64,000 nt of DNA, from NCBI GenBank assembly GCA_903813345.2, contig CAIIXF020000003.1:11732931-11796930 (forward strand). The letters run 5' to 3'. The notes beneath the pieces were generated by a model. That model ran no database searches. It was not told the DNA's origin and saw nothing but the letters and a program-made list of their open reading frames with translations. This stretch comes from Owenia fusiformis (Eukaryota; Annelida; Polychaeta; Sabellida; Oweniidae). Both the position numbers and the translations under genes were made by a program. Positions within the stretch are counted from its first letter, which is position 1; the number at the start of each line of letters is the position of its first letter. This document shows, piece by piece, positions 12,501-22,540 of the stretch.

Positions 12501-15500
12501 CTTCAATATTGATCATACAGCAAGATTATAATATTGACTCAAGAAATATAACAGTAATTAATCACTATCTAGTCTAATTTCACTTCGATTCCATCGAATC
12601 AAAACCAGGAAGTAAAATAATAAAGGTGTCATTTTAGACTACCGATCAACTACAAATTAGACTGCCAGATAAGACTGCCCGATCAACATAAACAAAATCG
12701 TGATCAAATAAATAAAACATGTGAACTATTTCACCTCTGTAAGTACAACCTAAGTGCTGCAAATGATACTACATTTATAAATCTTAATAATCTCAATGGG
12801 AAATTACTTTTCAAGTGTAATAATTACCTTATATACAAAAACACAGCACTTAATTAAAAATCAAAAATTTTACATTTTAAATTCCGTTACACTCCCCCCT
12901 ACCAAGATATTGGTACGTCCTCGTACCAAACTAAGACATACATGTACTTTCTAACTAACTATAAAAACTTAGAAAATATCTAACTTGCCAAAAATGTATA
13001 ACATGTCAAATATGTTTAACCTGTCAATTGTGTTCAACCCCGGGGTTAACTAACTATCAATACAATGTTGAAGTTTCTAATTACTTGAATATCTAACTAT
13101 CTAAAGTTATCTAGATATCTAACAAGTTAACACCTAACTATGTTTCACTTCACATATTTAAAATTATACTCATGTGAATTTACTCTCTCTTGTAGCGCTT
13201 CCTGGATGATTGAGACCTGGACTTCCATCTACTGTCACGAGATCTGGATCTCCAATCACGATCCCTGCTAAGCCTTCTGTGACATGGAAAACTGTCCAAA
13301 AGGTCTGCTTCACGAGTATGGTTTGACCTGTTAAGCTCATTTGTTGCTCTGTGTCTCAATCGGGAATGTCTATCAGAAAAATGAGCTGATCGCTTTCTGT
13401 CATGTCGGTATTCTGATCTCCAATCATGTCTGTAATCAGGTGACTTTGAATACGGCCTCAACTGTTGACTATCTCTGCTTGTTGAAACCTCAGCCACAAA
13501 ATTACCCAAGTGTCTGGGACGTTTGCGTTCCCTCCTGGAAGGTTTGTCATCCACTTCCCTCTTGGGTGATGACTTAACAGTGTCCTTAATGTCTGAAGTA
13601 TCATCCTGTTGAATAGGCATAACGTCTCTTTCGGGCTCGCCTTTGGGCTTTTCTCCCTGTTCTGTACAATTCTTAACATTTCTAGAACTCTCTGTTGTAA
13701 AAGTCAGTTTACATTTCCCATAATCTAACATGGCTTTAGAAGCAGCTAGATAATCTGTCCCTAAGATTCCCTCCGATATAATATCAGCCACAACAACCTC
13801 TAGCTGCTTTACATGTCCACCAATATTGACCTCCACTTGTGTAACACCCTGCATATGCAAAGGTTTCCCACCAGCTTGCACAAAGACCTTCTTAGGTGGT
13901 TCAAGTTTGGGTTGCTTGTGTTGAGGCATCTTCCTATAGACGTTTGAACTAACAATAGTTTTTGCTGACCCAGAATCTACTAAAAAGTCAACATCAGTGT
14001 CACATACTGTTCCACTGACCAATATGTTCTGCGTATCGTCTCTCTGTGGGGATATGGATCTAACTGTAGCAATCTGGCTAGATTTCCCAGGTACTTCCCC
14101 TTTTTGCTCTTCAACACGCTTCCTTAAATAACAATCAGCTATTTGATGTCCAGGCTTCTGACAGTAGAAGCACTTGCGTCTGATTCTCATGTTCCCATTA
14201 TTTATTGACTCACTGAAGATGCCTTTCTTGATATCACTCTGTCTTGTATGACATTCAGACTGATAATGTCCTAACTTGTCGCAATAAAAACATTTGATGC
14301 CTCTGGACATTCGCTTTTTCTCTCTTGACTCTTGTGTGTCTTTCAACTCTTAAATCATTGTCTTAAGATTAGCTGTCAATTCCGTGTGCATTTCTTGCAC
14401 CACTTTCAGTAAATTAGCTGTAGATTCTTTATGCAGCTCTTGAAATGCTTTCACCACTTTCAGCATCTCATTTTCAACCTGCTCCTCTTCTACAACATTA
14501 ATTTCCTCATCTTGATATCTTGGTTTTAAGCCTTTGCTGATCCTTTCAGACTCAAGATAAAAATCCTCTCGTATGGCAATTTCGATAGTCTTGTCCAAAG
14601 TGTTACAATACTGGCTTTTATTATGAATGGATCGCCTAATCTCATCATCAGGGATAGCCTGAGCAAAACGTTCCCTTGCCAATCGATCTTGAGCAGCCCG
14701 AGGTAACTCAGGATATGCTAATGAGGTTAGCCGTCTGACATCTTGACCAAGAGTCTGTAGTGTTTCCTTGGGCTTACGAGTTCGGATCGCCCATTCTGCT
14801 TGGTACACGTCTGCTTTCCCTCCTAGGCCAAACATTTTATCTAAGGCAGACACCAATTCATCATATGAATAACCTGGGTCCATCTCATAGATGAGCTGTT
14901 GCGCTTGACCCCTAAGGCTAGTAGCAAGAAACTGTTTCTTCTCTTCATCACTCCATGAATTAGCACTTACACACATGGCAAAATAGGCTTTGTAGTCAAT
15001 CCATGGTGTAGTTCCATTGTATGTGTCTGGTTTTATCTTTGTCTTGCACTGTGATGGTCTATTATTACTTGGTGAATCATTGAGTACCTTCTCAGCTAAT
15101 CGAACAACCATAGCAGCCATCTTATCTGATGCTGTCTCTGATGGCTCCTGTTTTGTAAGAGGTGGTTCACCAGTATCAAAATAATGAGCCCTTCGTTCAT
15201 TGGAACTATGTGCGTCTCCATCTTCCAACTTGACTTCATCCAACTGATGTCTAACAGCTGGCTCTGGATGATACACCGATTCAGGTAAAGATACTCTTTC
15301 ACTTTGCATTTCGAAAACCTTTGTTTCTCCACATCTGTAGTCATCTTCTGGAACTACAGTTGTAAATCTCCTTTTTGTCGGAGGACTCTTTAATGCAGGT
15401 CTCTTTGGTAATCCCGGAAAATCTTCATCAGAATCAATTCTCTTCTGACGTCTGAATGGCCACTTTGGGGGTGTTACCTCTCTATCTCGTTTCACAGGCA

Positions 15501-18500
15501 ATTCTTTATTAGCCGCCATGCTCCCCCCTACCAGTCTCTGCTGGGGGTTAAATGTAGAAGCTACTTCTTGAGACTGTAATCTTTGAGGGTTTACACTTGA
15601 CTTCATCTGTAACTCTGTCCTAATCCATGGATTCAATCCTAATGTAACTACAGGACTTGAAGGTCGGACATTACTCTGTAATACTGGCTCAGAGCGAGAA
15701 GTTGAACTTTGTAATACCATCTGTAATGTCTGGCATAAGTTGTTCACCTGGTCTTTCATCTGTGTTACATCTCCTCCAAGGTTTTTGACCTGGCTTCCCA
15801 TGTTAGACATGTGTCCTTTCATATTAGCCACCTTAGTTATCATTGTTGAGGTGCGAGGCATATATCTATCTCCTTTGGGTCTGGCTCCCCATGCTTGACT
15901 CTGTGGACTATAAACACCATCATGTACTGCGCCTGACCAATAGCCAGTAGTCTGTCCGCTCCAGGCTTTCTTAAACTCGGTTTCTATCCCAGTCTTATCA
16001 CTAGGGTAGATTGCTTCTGCACCACCAACTGTAGGGTGTCTCTCATCTGGATCTGCCTCACTTGGCAACCTCCATTTCTCCATCGCTGGGAGTTTTGTAG
16101 CCATGTGTTCCGTAGCCTTTCTTCCTGTATATTGAAGAGTGTCATCCTTGGCTATGGGATTATCTATCTCACCGTCTGTAGCTAACTTTACAAAGACAGT
16201 CTTTTCTACATCTTTAGACTTGTCTGTATTTGTATCAGAGAGATCACCACTCTCTATCGACTTTGGATCCTCTGTATCCATCTTTATGGTGCTATAATGT
16301 GCCTCTGGTTCAATTCCTCAGAAACAGTCAATCCCAACACCGCTGCCACCAATGTAACAGTTTGGCCTATTTTTGTGGATATGTGGTAGCGTGGCTTATA
16401 ATAGGCCCACTGTTTAGTAAACGGTGTTTACTTGGTGAGTTACACGGCACACGTTAAATGTGCGATTGTCCCTAAAGAATTAAACAGACATATACAATTA
16501 AATATAAAATATAAAACAGTATATTGTGGCGTTTATAAGCCCAAATAAAGATGTACATTAAATTTCAAGTATGAATGTTAAAATACTACTATGCTAATAT
16601 CTCTCTCAAAACTCAACTCAAGAGTCCATATAAGCTAATAATAATCACTAATAACACAATATCCAGAGTCCATATAAATTGAAGCTGATGATCAATATAT
16701 CACTGTTGTATCTCCAATATTAAAAGTTCATATATGTTGTAATACTTGTACGTCTTGTATTGTACTTGTAACTTGAACCTGAAATAGTAATCTCCTGGAT
16801 CCTCTTCTATGTAGTGTAGTATGATTCAAGTTTGATTATGTGAAATCATCTAAGTCAACTATCAGCTCGGTAAACGTAAACCTCCTGGATCCTCTTCACT
16901 GTATTGTAGTATAATTCAGCTTTGATAATGTGAAATCATCAAGTCAACTATCGGCTCGGTAAATGGCTATCTCCTGGATCCTCCTCTCTGGGTTGTAGTA
17001 TAATTCAACTTTGATTATGTGAAATAATCTAAGTCAAACTATCAGTTGTGTAAACTCCTAAGTCCTGGATCCTCCTCAATGTGTTGTAGTATAATTCAAC
17101 TTTGATTATGTGAAATAATCTAAGTCAAACTATCAGTTATGTAAACTCCTAAGTCCTGGATCCTCCTCAATGTGTTGTAGTATAATTCAACTTTGATTAT
17201 GTGAAATAATCTAAGTCAAACTATCAGGTCTGGAAATGACTATCTCCCGGATCCTTCTCTCTGTGTTGTAGTATAGTTCAACTTTGATTATGTGAAATAA
17301 TCCAAGTCAAACTATTGCTCTGTAAACGGTTATCTCCTGGATCCTCCTCTCTGTGTTAAAGTATAATTCAACTTTGATTATGTGAAATAATCTAAGTTAA
17401 ACTATCGGCTCTGTAATCCTGGATCCTCCTCTCTAAGTTGTAGTATAATTCAACTTTGATTATGTGAAATAATCTAAGTCAAACTATCAGCTCTGTGAAC
17501 GGCTATCACCTGGATCCTCCTCAATGTAGATGTATATTCTAACTTCAATGACACAAGATCATCAAAGTCAAAATATCTCGCTGGATAATCTGCTAAGTCC
17601 TAGAACGTCCTCTCTGTAGATGTATATTCAAACTTCAATGACCAAAAATCATCAAAGTCAAAATATCTCGTTGAATAAACTGCTAAGTCCCAGAACGTCT
17701 ATCTCTATAGATGTATAAGTCAAACTATCACAATCTTCAAACTACCAAGTCCAAGGACATCTAAAACACGGCATCAACTGCTAAGTCCATGTAGCCTGCT
17801 TCCTTCACAATTAAATAATAAGGCTACCTACAAATATAGCATGCACACAACGACATATGCAAAAATATAATATGTGAAAATATTTGACCTCTAAAATGAC
17901 TAAGTTCATTTAATGTTAAGTGATACTGATATTAAAATATTCTAAGTTCAATATTTCTCTTTCCAAAAACAACAAAGTCCAAAATAATGTTTCACCAAAT
18001 ATTGGCTAAGTTAATTTCATGCTAAGTTATACTGATGTTGAAATATTCTAAGTTAAATATTTCTTTCTCCAAAAACAACAAAGTCCAAAATAATGTTTTA
18101 CCAAATATTGACTAAGTTCAATAATGTTGTAAATCGTCTAAGTTCCTTGATGATCAAAATAGCTTAAGTTTTTCAAACACAAGTTATGTCAGCATTTCCT
18201 CTCAGTCTATGAAGGCTGGACAATACGTCTAATGCTTTGCGCTGGGGATAGCTTCACCCTGTTGAAGTTTTGTCCAGTCTTGTAGATCTCCTTTACTTCC
18301 AGTGCGATAAATAAACTAAGTCTCACACACTTAGCTACATCAAAGTTTCCCAAAAATCCAAGTTCCAAAATAAACTAAGTTTCGCACACTTAGTTTCCTC
18401 AATCTGCCCTTGTATACTGCAAACGTATAGCTTGGCTCATCAGATGTATTCTACTAAGGTACAGCTTCTATCTTCATGTGTATACTGCAAACGTATAGCT

Positions 18501-21500
18501 TCAACTCCACAAAATTAACTAAGTTCTATAAAACTTAGAAAATTTTAGCTGTTTCCCGAAATTCCGCTCTTGAGGTCCTTCCTCGACAACATCTGGCATC
18601 GCACTGACGAGCCTTCAACAGCGAGATACTTATATAGGCCCGATGACGTCATTGATTTTCGGACAAGATTTCAACTGTGAATTACAGCTTATTTACGCCA
18701 TATTTCGCTTCAATATTGATCATACAGCAAGATTATAATATTGACTCAAGAAATATAACAGTAATTAATCACTATCTAGTCTAATTTCACTTCGATTCCA
18801 TCGAATCAAAACCAGGAAGTAAAATAATAAAGGTGTCATTTTAGACTACCGATCAACTACAAATTAGACTGCCAGATAAGACTGCCCGATCAACATAAAC
18901 AAAATCGTGATCAAATAAATAAAACATGTGAACTATTTCACCTCTGTAAGTACAACCTAAGTGCTGCAAATGATACTACATTTATAAATCTTAATAATCT
19001 CAATGGGAAATTACTTTTCAAGTGTAATAATTACCTTATATACAAAAACACAGCACTTAATTAAAAATCAAAAATTTTACATTTTAAATTCCGTTACAAT
19101 ACTGATACACGTTTGTGTTAAATAATATCGTGGGAATTCTGCCTACAACGTGTAAAATAAGGAAACGAGAAAATCGTACCTTCCGGATGTTCCGACATTT
19201 TGTTACCAAAACGGTTCGTTTTGGTAACCAGCGTAATCGAGTGGATCACCAGTGCCCTGGTTATTGAAAACAAAATGAAATTCTGCGCTATGAGCTGATG
19301 TGAAAAATTCAGTACATCGTGTTGTGGGGATTGAACCCAGGTTAAAATAGGCCACATACCATTAATGGGTTTAATGGAATTTGAGAGTAGGCTGTTCAAT
19401 TTTATTCCAAGAGGAAAGCTGGCGATTCTGCCCTATTACGTGTTTAGGGAGGATAAATTATAATGATGATAATTGCACAATGGCTATTCATTACCACTAA
19501 TGACGCAATTTCGTAACTAGTAACAATTTGTCAATTTATAGAACGTGTTTTTGTCGCAATTTATCACACTTCAACTTCTGGTGAGAGATGTGTTAAATAC
19601 AGAGTAGGTGCGATTACTAGATTGAGTGATTAATGTAAGATTCATGATTATACGTTTCTTTATTTAATCATCAACCGATTGGGAATGGAAGGTTTTCCAA
19701 TATTTCATCTCTGAGTCAACATAGAATGGGATAAGACCATTCATTGATTAAGCCATTGCCTCAATTGTCTTGATACTTTTGCTGTGACCTTGTTAGCAAA
19801 GTTGGTGTATCCTCTTTGAACTTGATTTTATGCAGTATGCCATTGTGTCGTTTGTTTATAGTATCAATTAAATGACCTCGTTATTTTTGAATATCATGTC
19901 AAATATCAAAAGGGAAGATGTGTCATAATATGCAGGTCCATAATCATTTCCAAGAATCGATGAAGAGATTTCTTCCTTTCAGAATTATTGACAATACCAA
20001 TTGTAATATGAAGTCTAAATATGGAAGCAATCTACTTGATGTTTTCCACCATGGACTATTTTCTCTGAATAAACACATTTTTTATATAACTAGTGATTAT
20101 TACTGTTAAATTCAAATACCTACATGTAGGTATCGTCACCGTTTGAAGCAATTAACAATTGAACTTAATGCAAATTTGCCGTTCGGCTAAACATTAATTT
20201 TGTCACAAAATGAGCATTAAGGTAAGAGTCGGAATTGTGCAGCATATTAGTAATTACTATTGGCATTTACGATTTTAATGTTCTCTGAAATTTGAATAAG
20301 CCGCGGGGTATATTCAATCGTTTCTTCAAACACTCGTCTCGTCAGTAACAATATTCTTATTTAACAATTTAGAAATAAAAGTTGCTTCGTTACTCAGATC
20401 AATCTGCTGAACAAGGATATTAACATTTTCTAAAATCTCTTTTGAGACAATCTTATTCAGAATCAGTAAGATTTTCCGGCTAGAATACAACGACACATTT
20501 CAATTATGTCACTAGCGTTTGCAATCTTCAAGACATGTTCATGCGTTAGGGAAATTATATAAATAGACATACCGGATGCCCAACGTTTATATGAACAACG
20601 ACAGTGTCGATACCAAAGACGAATCACAACTCCCAATGTAAAATCAAAATATTAAGGGGTATAAAATCAATCCCCGATAATAATAGTGCTCTTTAATTTT
20701 CAGAAAAATGCAATTACAATCTTGTATACGCCATAATGTATGGTTGCCAGCCCATAATGTACGATTTTGACTGAAAATGTTATTGAACGGACAAACTCCA
20801 CTTTTAAAACATAACGTTACATTTGCCAGAGAATCACTTTTCGTACATTCCCCTTTAAAAGTTTGGCAACCTGATGTTTTCATTCCAGATACCTTATCAA
20901 AGCATCTCAATTGTTTTAATATCAATTCTGTTTTTCAAGAAATATTCATGAATTTGATGAATTTTCAAACTAAGATAAGTGATTCAAAAGGGGACCTACA
21001 GTTTCCAAACTTATGGTGGAATGTGTATGTAAAATGTAAACTCACGCATTCTTTGCACAATATCATCGTACTCTTCCTCGGTTGTTAGGGAATTAACTTC
21101 TTTCGCGTATCCAACGCAGATTCCCCTCTGTTTAGCCAGCTTCTTTACAACACTAATTCCTCCCGACCCATATGCCCCTTCAGAGTTGAGAGCGGAGATG
21201 TAGTTCCAGTTGAAGTAGCTCATAATATCAACCATTGTCCTGGAGAGATACTTATCGGGTGGAGAGGTTCTCATGAAATATTTGTACTTTGATTTGTCGC
21301 TCAGGACGTCGCTGGTTGAAAATGGACTCACTTGAGGGATTCCGAATACTGTTAGCAATTGAGCGATTGATGTACTTATTGAGCTTGAATACGGCCCCAT
21401 AACGCAGACGACATCGTAGACTGCCTTTGGGATTTCATCACCCGTGTCATCACAGGTGTGTGGTGCAAAATGTAATGCTTGAGCTAGAGCAGTTGTGTCC

Positions 21501-21796
21501 TTCCTGCACATATCCAAGATGACGAACCCGAGCGTGATATTCGGAAGGATGTCGTCTCGACTGTTCAGTTCATCGACGGTATAGGCGACCGCTTCAATAT
21601 GTTGCAGTCCGATACCATTGAAGGCCAGCACGTCCGAACAAGCATCGTTAGACGAATCATACACGTGAGCGGGCAAGAGACCTCCAAGTAAAAGGTCGCC
21701 ACTTTGATACATCAGCTTTTCTGGGAGTTTCACCTGGGCAGGGACGAATACGCCTTCTGCACATACGAGCGCCGTCAGAATCAATTGCAATTTCAT
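6575..21796 (-). CDS. Class C GPCR, metabotropic glutamate receptor-like
   Basis: Four exons splice in frame to 848 codons: 21796-21046, 9689-9502, 8919-7795 and 7057-6575. The N-terminal signal peptide (MKLQLILTALVCAEG) is followed by a Venus-flytrap ligand domain through exon 2 (RVVVIFMSFEYAKKTLLAL). The cysteine-rich linker spans ~490-558 (CCWECRKC, CHECPPFHWPN) and the seven-helix domain starts near residue 562. mGluR-type signatures are LLTKTNRVWRIFE, FISNRAQIV and NFNESKYIFLC. In the ligand pocket, Ser residues in YSSSIST, the SPFSTSD segment and the Tyr of GAYG line up with positions that hold the amino-acid moiety of glutamate in mGluR1. Glutamate or another amino acid is therefore a plausible ligand, by inference. 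The receptor is expected at the plasma membrane, signalling through G proteins. The C-tail is short. Intron 1 (11.4 kb) carries the nested transposons; the coding frame is undamaged. Confidence 0.92.
10146..12891 (-). repeat. 3' LTR of the retrotransposon (2746 bp)
   Basis: Bounded by TGTAACAG on the left and CCGTTACA on the right (plus-strand reading). It contains a tandem array of ~80-90-bp units at ~10577-11330 (each with a CTGGATCCTC core and TTTGATTATGTGAAAT), then degenerate CTAAGTT-rich repeats, and a candidate promoter near 12430. It is very long for an animal Ty3/Gypsy LTR. Confidence 0.93.
12421..12444 (-). promoter_or_regulatory. Candidate LTR promoter: CRE plus TATA box
   Basis: Reading the minus strand, a palindromic cAMP-response element TGACGTCA (12437-12444) is followed within 10 bp by TATATAAGT (12429-12421). 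The same pair occurs in the other LTR at 18628-18651. It would place transcription start near 12395, leaving a ~450-490-bp U3 and ~2.2 kb of R/U5. This is motif-based inference. Confidence 0.55.
12892..12903 (-). other. Polypurine tract
   Basis: The minus strand reads GGTAGGGGGGAG directly before the 3' LTR, the expected plus-strand primer for LTR-element replication. Confidence 0.8.
13180..14349 (-). CDS. Retrotransposon zinc-knuckle / retropepsin protein with Arg-Ser-rich tail
   Basis: An open frame directly after the Gag stop and in the same frame (TAA at 14352-14350, then GAG TTG AAA). There is no ATG near the junction, so expression probably depends on stop-codon readthrough. Numbered from the TTG at 14346, it has two CCHC knuckles (C19-C22-H27-C32 and C59-C62-H67-C72). 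An aspartic protease follows with the catalytic D124-S125-G126 (FLVDSGSAKT) and the flap-side partner ILGTDYL at 194-200. After the protease, where reverse transcriptase would be expected, the protein turns into a basic Arg/Ser-rich tail (~260-388; e.g. RSRSRDSRWKSRSQSSRKR) and stops. The frame is intact throughout. Role: Gag processing and RNA binding in a virus-like particle; the tail's role is unknown. Confidence 0.9.
   Translation of the reverse strand, partial: ELKDTQESREKKRMSRGIKCFYCDKLGHYQSECHTRQSDIKKGIFSESINNGNMRIRRKCFYCQKPGHQIADCYLRKRVEEQKGEVPGKSSQIATVRSISPQRDDTQNILVSGTVCDTDVDFLVDSGSAKTIVSSNVYRKMPQHKQPKLEPPKKVFVQAGGKPLHMQGVTQVEVNIGGHVKQLEVVVADIISEGILGTDYLAASKAMLDYGKCKLTFTTESSRNVKNCTEQGEKPKGEPERDVMPIQQDDTSDIKDTVKSSPKREVDDKPSRRERKRPRHLGNFVAEVSTSRDSQQLRPYSKSPDYRHDWRSEYRHDRKRSAHFSDRHSRLRHRATNELNRSNHTREADLLDSFPCHRRLSRDRDWRSRSRDSRWKSRSQSSRKRYKRE
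14350..16281 (-). CDS. Retrotransposon Gag polyprotein (643 aa)
   Basis: Starts at ATG 16281, about 71 nt after the 5' LTR. The N-terminal third is acidic or low-complexity, with a predicted coiled coil near residues 148-190 (heptad-like MKGHMSNMGSQVKNL). A long hydrophilic, proline-rich linker follows. The capsid domain at ~415-590 is of the Ty3/Gypsy retrotrans_gag kind (YNGTTPWIDYKAYFAMC, then EEKKQFLATSLRGQAQQLI and ETLQTLGQDVRRLTSLAYP). A second helical, coiled-coil-like stretch (ENEMLKVVKAFQELHKEST) ends the protein. The zinc knuckles usually found at the Gag C-terminus lie beyond the stop codon, in the next frame segment. The protein should form particles that package element RNA in the cytoplasm. 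Confidence 0.9.
   Translation of the reverse strand: MDTEDPKSIESGDLSDTNTDKSKDVEKTVFVKLATDGEIDNPIAKDDTLQYTGRKATEHMATKLPAMEKWRLPSEADPDERHPTVGGAEAIYPSDKTGIETEFKKAWSGQTTGYWSGAVHDGVYSPQSQAWGARPKGDRYMPRTSTMITKVANMKGHMSNMGSQVKNLGGDVTQMKDQVNNLCQTLQMVLQSSTSRSEPVLQSNVRPSSPVVTLGLNPWIRTELQMKSSVNPQRLQSQEVASTFNPQQRLVGGSMAANKELPVKRDREVTPPKWPFRRQKRIDSDEDFPGLPKRPALKSPPTKRRFTTVVPEDDYRCGETKVFEMQSERVSLPESVYHPEPAVRHQLDEVKLEDGDAHSSNERRAHYFDTGEPPLTKQEPSETASDKMAAMVVRLAEKVLNDSPSNNRPSQCKTKIKPDTYNGTTPWIDYKAYFAMCVSANSWSDEEKKQFLATSLRGQAQQLIYEMDPGYSYDELVSALDKMFGLGGKADVYQAEWAIRTRKPKETLQTLGQDVRRLTSLAYPELPRAAQDRLARERFAQAIPDDEIRRSIHNKSQYCNTLDKTIEIAIREDFYLESERISKGLKPRYQDEEINVVEEEQVENEMLKVVKAFQELHKESTANLLKVVQEMHTELTANLKTMI
16339..16351 (-). 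other. Primer-binding site, tRNA-Leu type
   Basis: The plus strand reads ACCGCTGCCACCA one base from the 5' LTR. This equals the 3' terminus of animal tRNA-Leu (acceptor end CCGCTGCCA plus CCA), so the minus strand would anneal that tRNA to prime reverse transcription. Confidence 0.8.
16353..19098 (-). repeat. 5' LTR of the retrotransposon (2746 bp)
   Basis: Same length as the partner LTR, with the same internal tandem units (~16784-17537) and the same CRE/TATA pair (18628-18651). In every stretch I compared, bases agree at a fixed offset of 6207. Confidence 0.93.
19260..21045. other. Intron 1 remainder, no feature seen
   Basis: AT-rich non-coding sequence between the foldback element and exon 1 of the receptor. 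A tRNA-like B-box word at ~19329-19340 has no A-box or cloverleaf around it. Confidence 0.5.
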
Positions 21797-22540
21797 ATTT
21801 CCAGACTTTCAAAGAATTGTCTGTTCATTATAAATCTGAAAAACATTAATGAAATCTTTCAGATTCTGTTTGACACTGAAACGCATTTGTTGGTAGCTCC
21901 ATTTTCCGTACTCCCCTCCAATCGTGTATGAGATTAAACATATTGTCAAAAGTGACTCTTCTGCCAGTGCTGAGTTTATATAGCTCCTAGTTACGCTAGG
22001 AATAGCGTTGTTATTGGCACAATACATTGAACCCACTCCCTTGATCGATGATATAAAAACATAAATTGCCTTATTTATATCATAATGTGAATTGAGGATC
22101 AAAATCTAATACGTGGCTACTCAAATTTCTATGGTAAAAGCACAATATTAAATCAAAACAATAGATTCCACCCTAATCAACGAGAGTAGCACCGCACTCC
22201 TAAAACAGATCCATTAGGAAATTTGAATAGATATACAATACTACGTTGATGAATCAATTGATTAATTGGTTATCAAAGCTATTGTCTTTAGTGGCCTTAT
22301 GATGCATTTTTGAAGATAAAGGGTAGCCAAAAGGTAACCCAAAAATTCGGTCATTTCAAAGTTATATTTAGCATTTCAAATGTTACAATCTTTTGGCAAT
22401 TTTACGATAGAACAAGGAACAAGGTTTATTGTGCCAAATATATTTTAATCCCATGCTAAACTGAGTCATCAACAATTGTTTGGATTTCCTATTGATAAAA
22501 TCGAAAGGAACACGTTATATTTAGGCTCATTACCTCCAAG
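21797..22540. other. Upstream region of the receptor gene, no gene seen
   Basis: Contains the presumed 5' flank or promoter of the class C receptor. I see no unambiguous TATA box or other motif. Confidence 0.4.

Larger units (their letters stand above)
10146..19098 (-). mobile_element. LTR retrotransposon (Ty3/Gypsy-type), non-autonomous, gag-pro only
   Basis: An 8953-bp element in minus orientation with TGT...ACA-bounded LTRs (10146-12891 and 16353-19098, both 2746 bp). The flanking 4-bp duplication is ATAC. The primer-binding site (16339-16351) matches the 3' end of a leucine tRNA, and a polypurine tract (12892-12903) abuts the 3' LTR. The internal region is only 3461 bp and encodes Gag followed, after one in-frame stop, by a zinc-knuckle/protease ORF. 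Only 288 bp lie between the protease stop and the LTR, so no reverse transcriptase, RNase H or integrase is encoded. The LTRs keep a constant offset of 6207 bp and I saw no differences in the stretches compared, so insertion looks recent. Mobilisation would require enzymes from a related full-length element. Confidence 0.93.
9761..19254. mobile_element. Foldback DNA transposon with CACTGGTG ends, split by an LTR element
   Basis: The two ends (9761 inward; 19254 inward) are inverted repeats identical over the first 66 bp, starting CACTGGTGATCC. They are flanked by a 5-bp direct repeat CCCTG (9756-9760 and 19255-19259). The arms continue imperfectly to a centre near 10025, so without the LTR insertion (10146-19098) the element would be about 540 bp and nearly palindromic. 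It has no coding capacity. A related 5'-truncated copy lies at 53783-54029. The CAC start and 5-bp GC-rich duplication are features of Transib-type transposons; the assignment is tentative. Confidence 0.8.

Noticed and set aside
19320-19345. tRNA gene or tRNA-derived SINE (B-box-like word)
   Set aside because: No A-box at the right distance and no cloverleaf.
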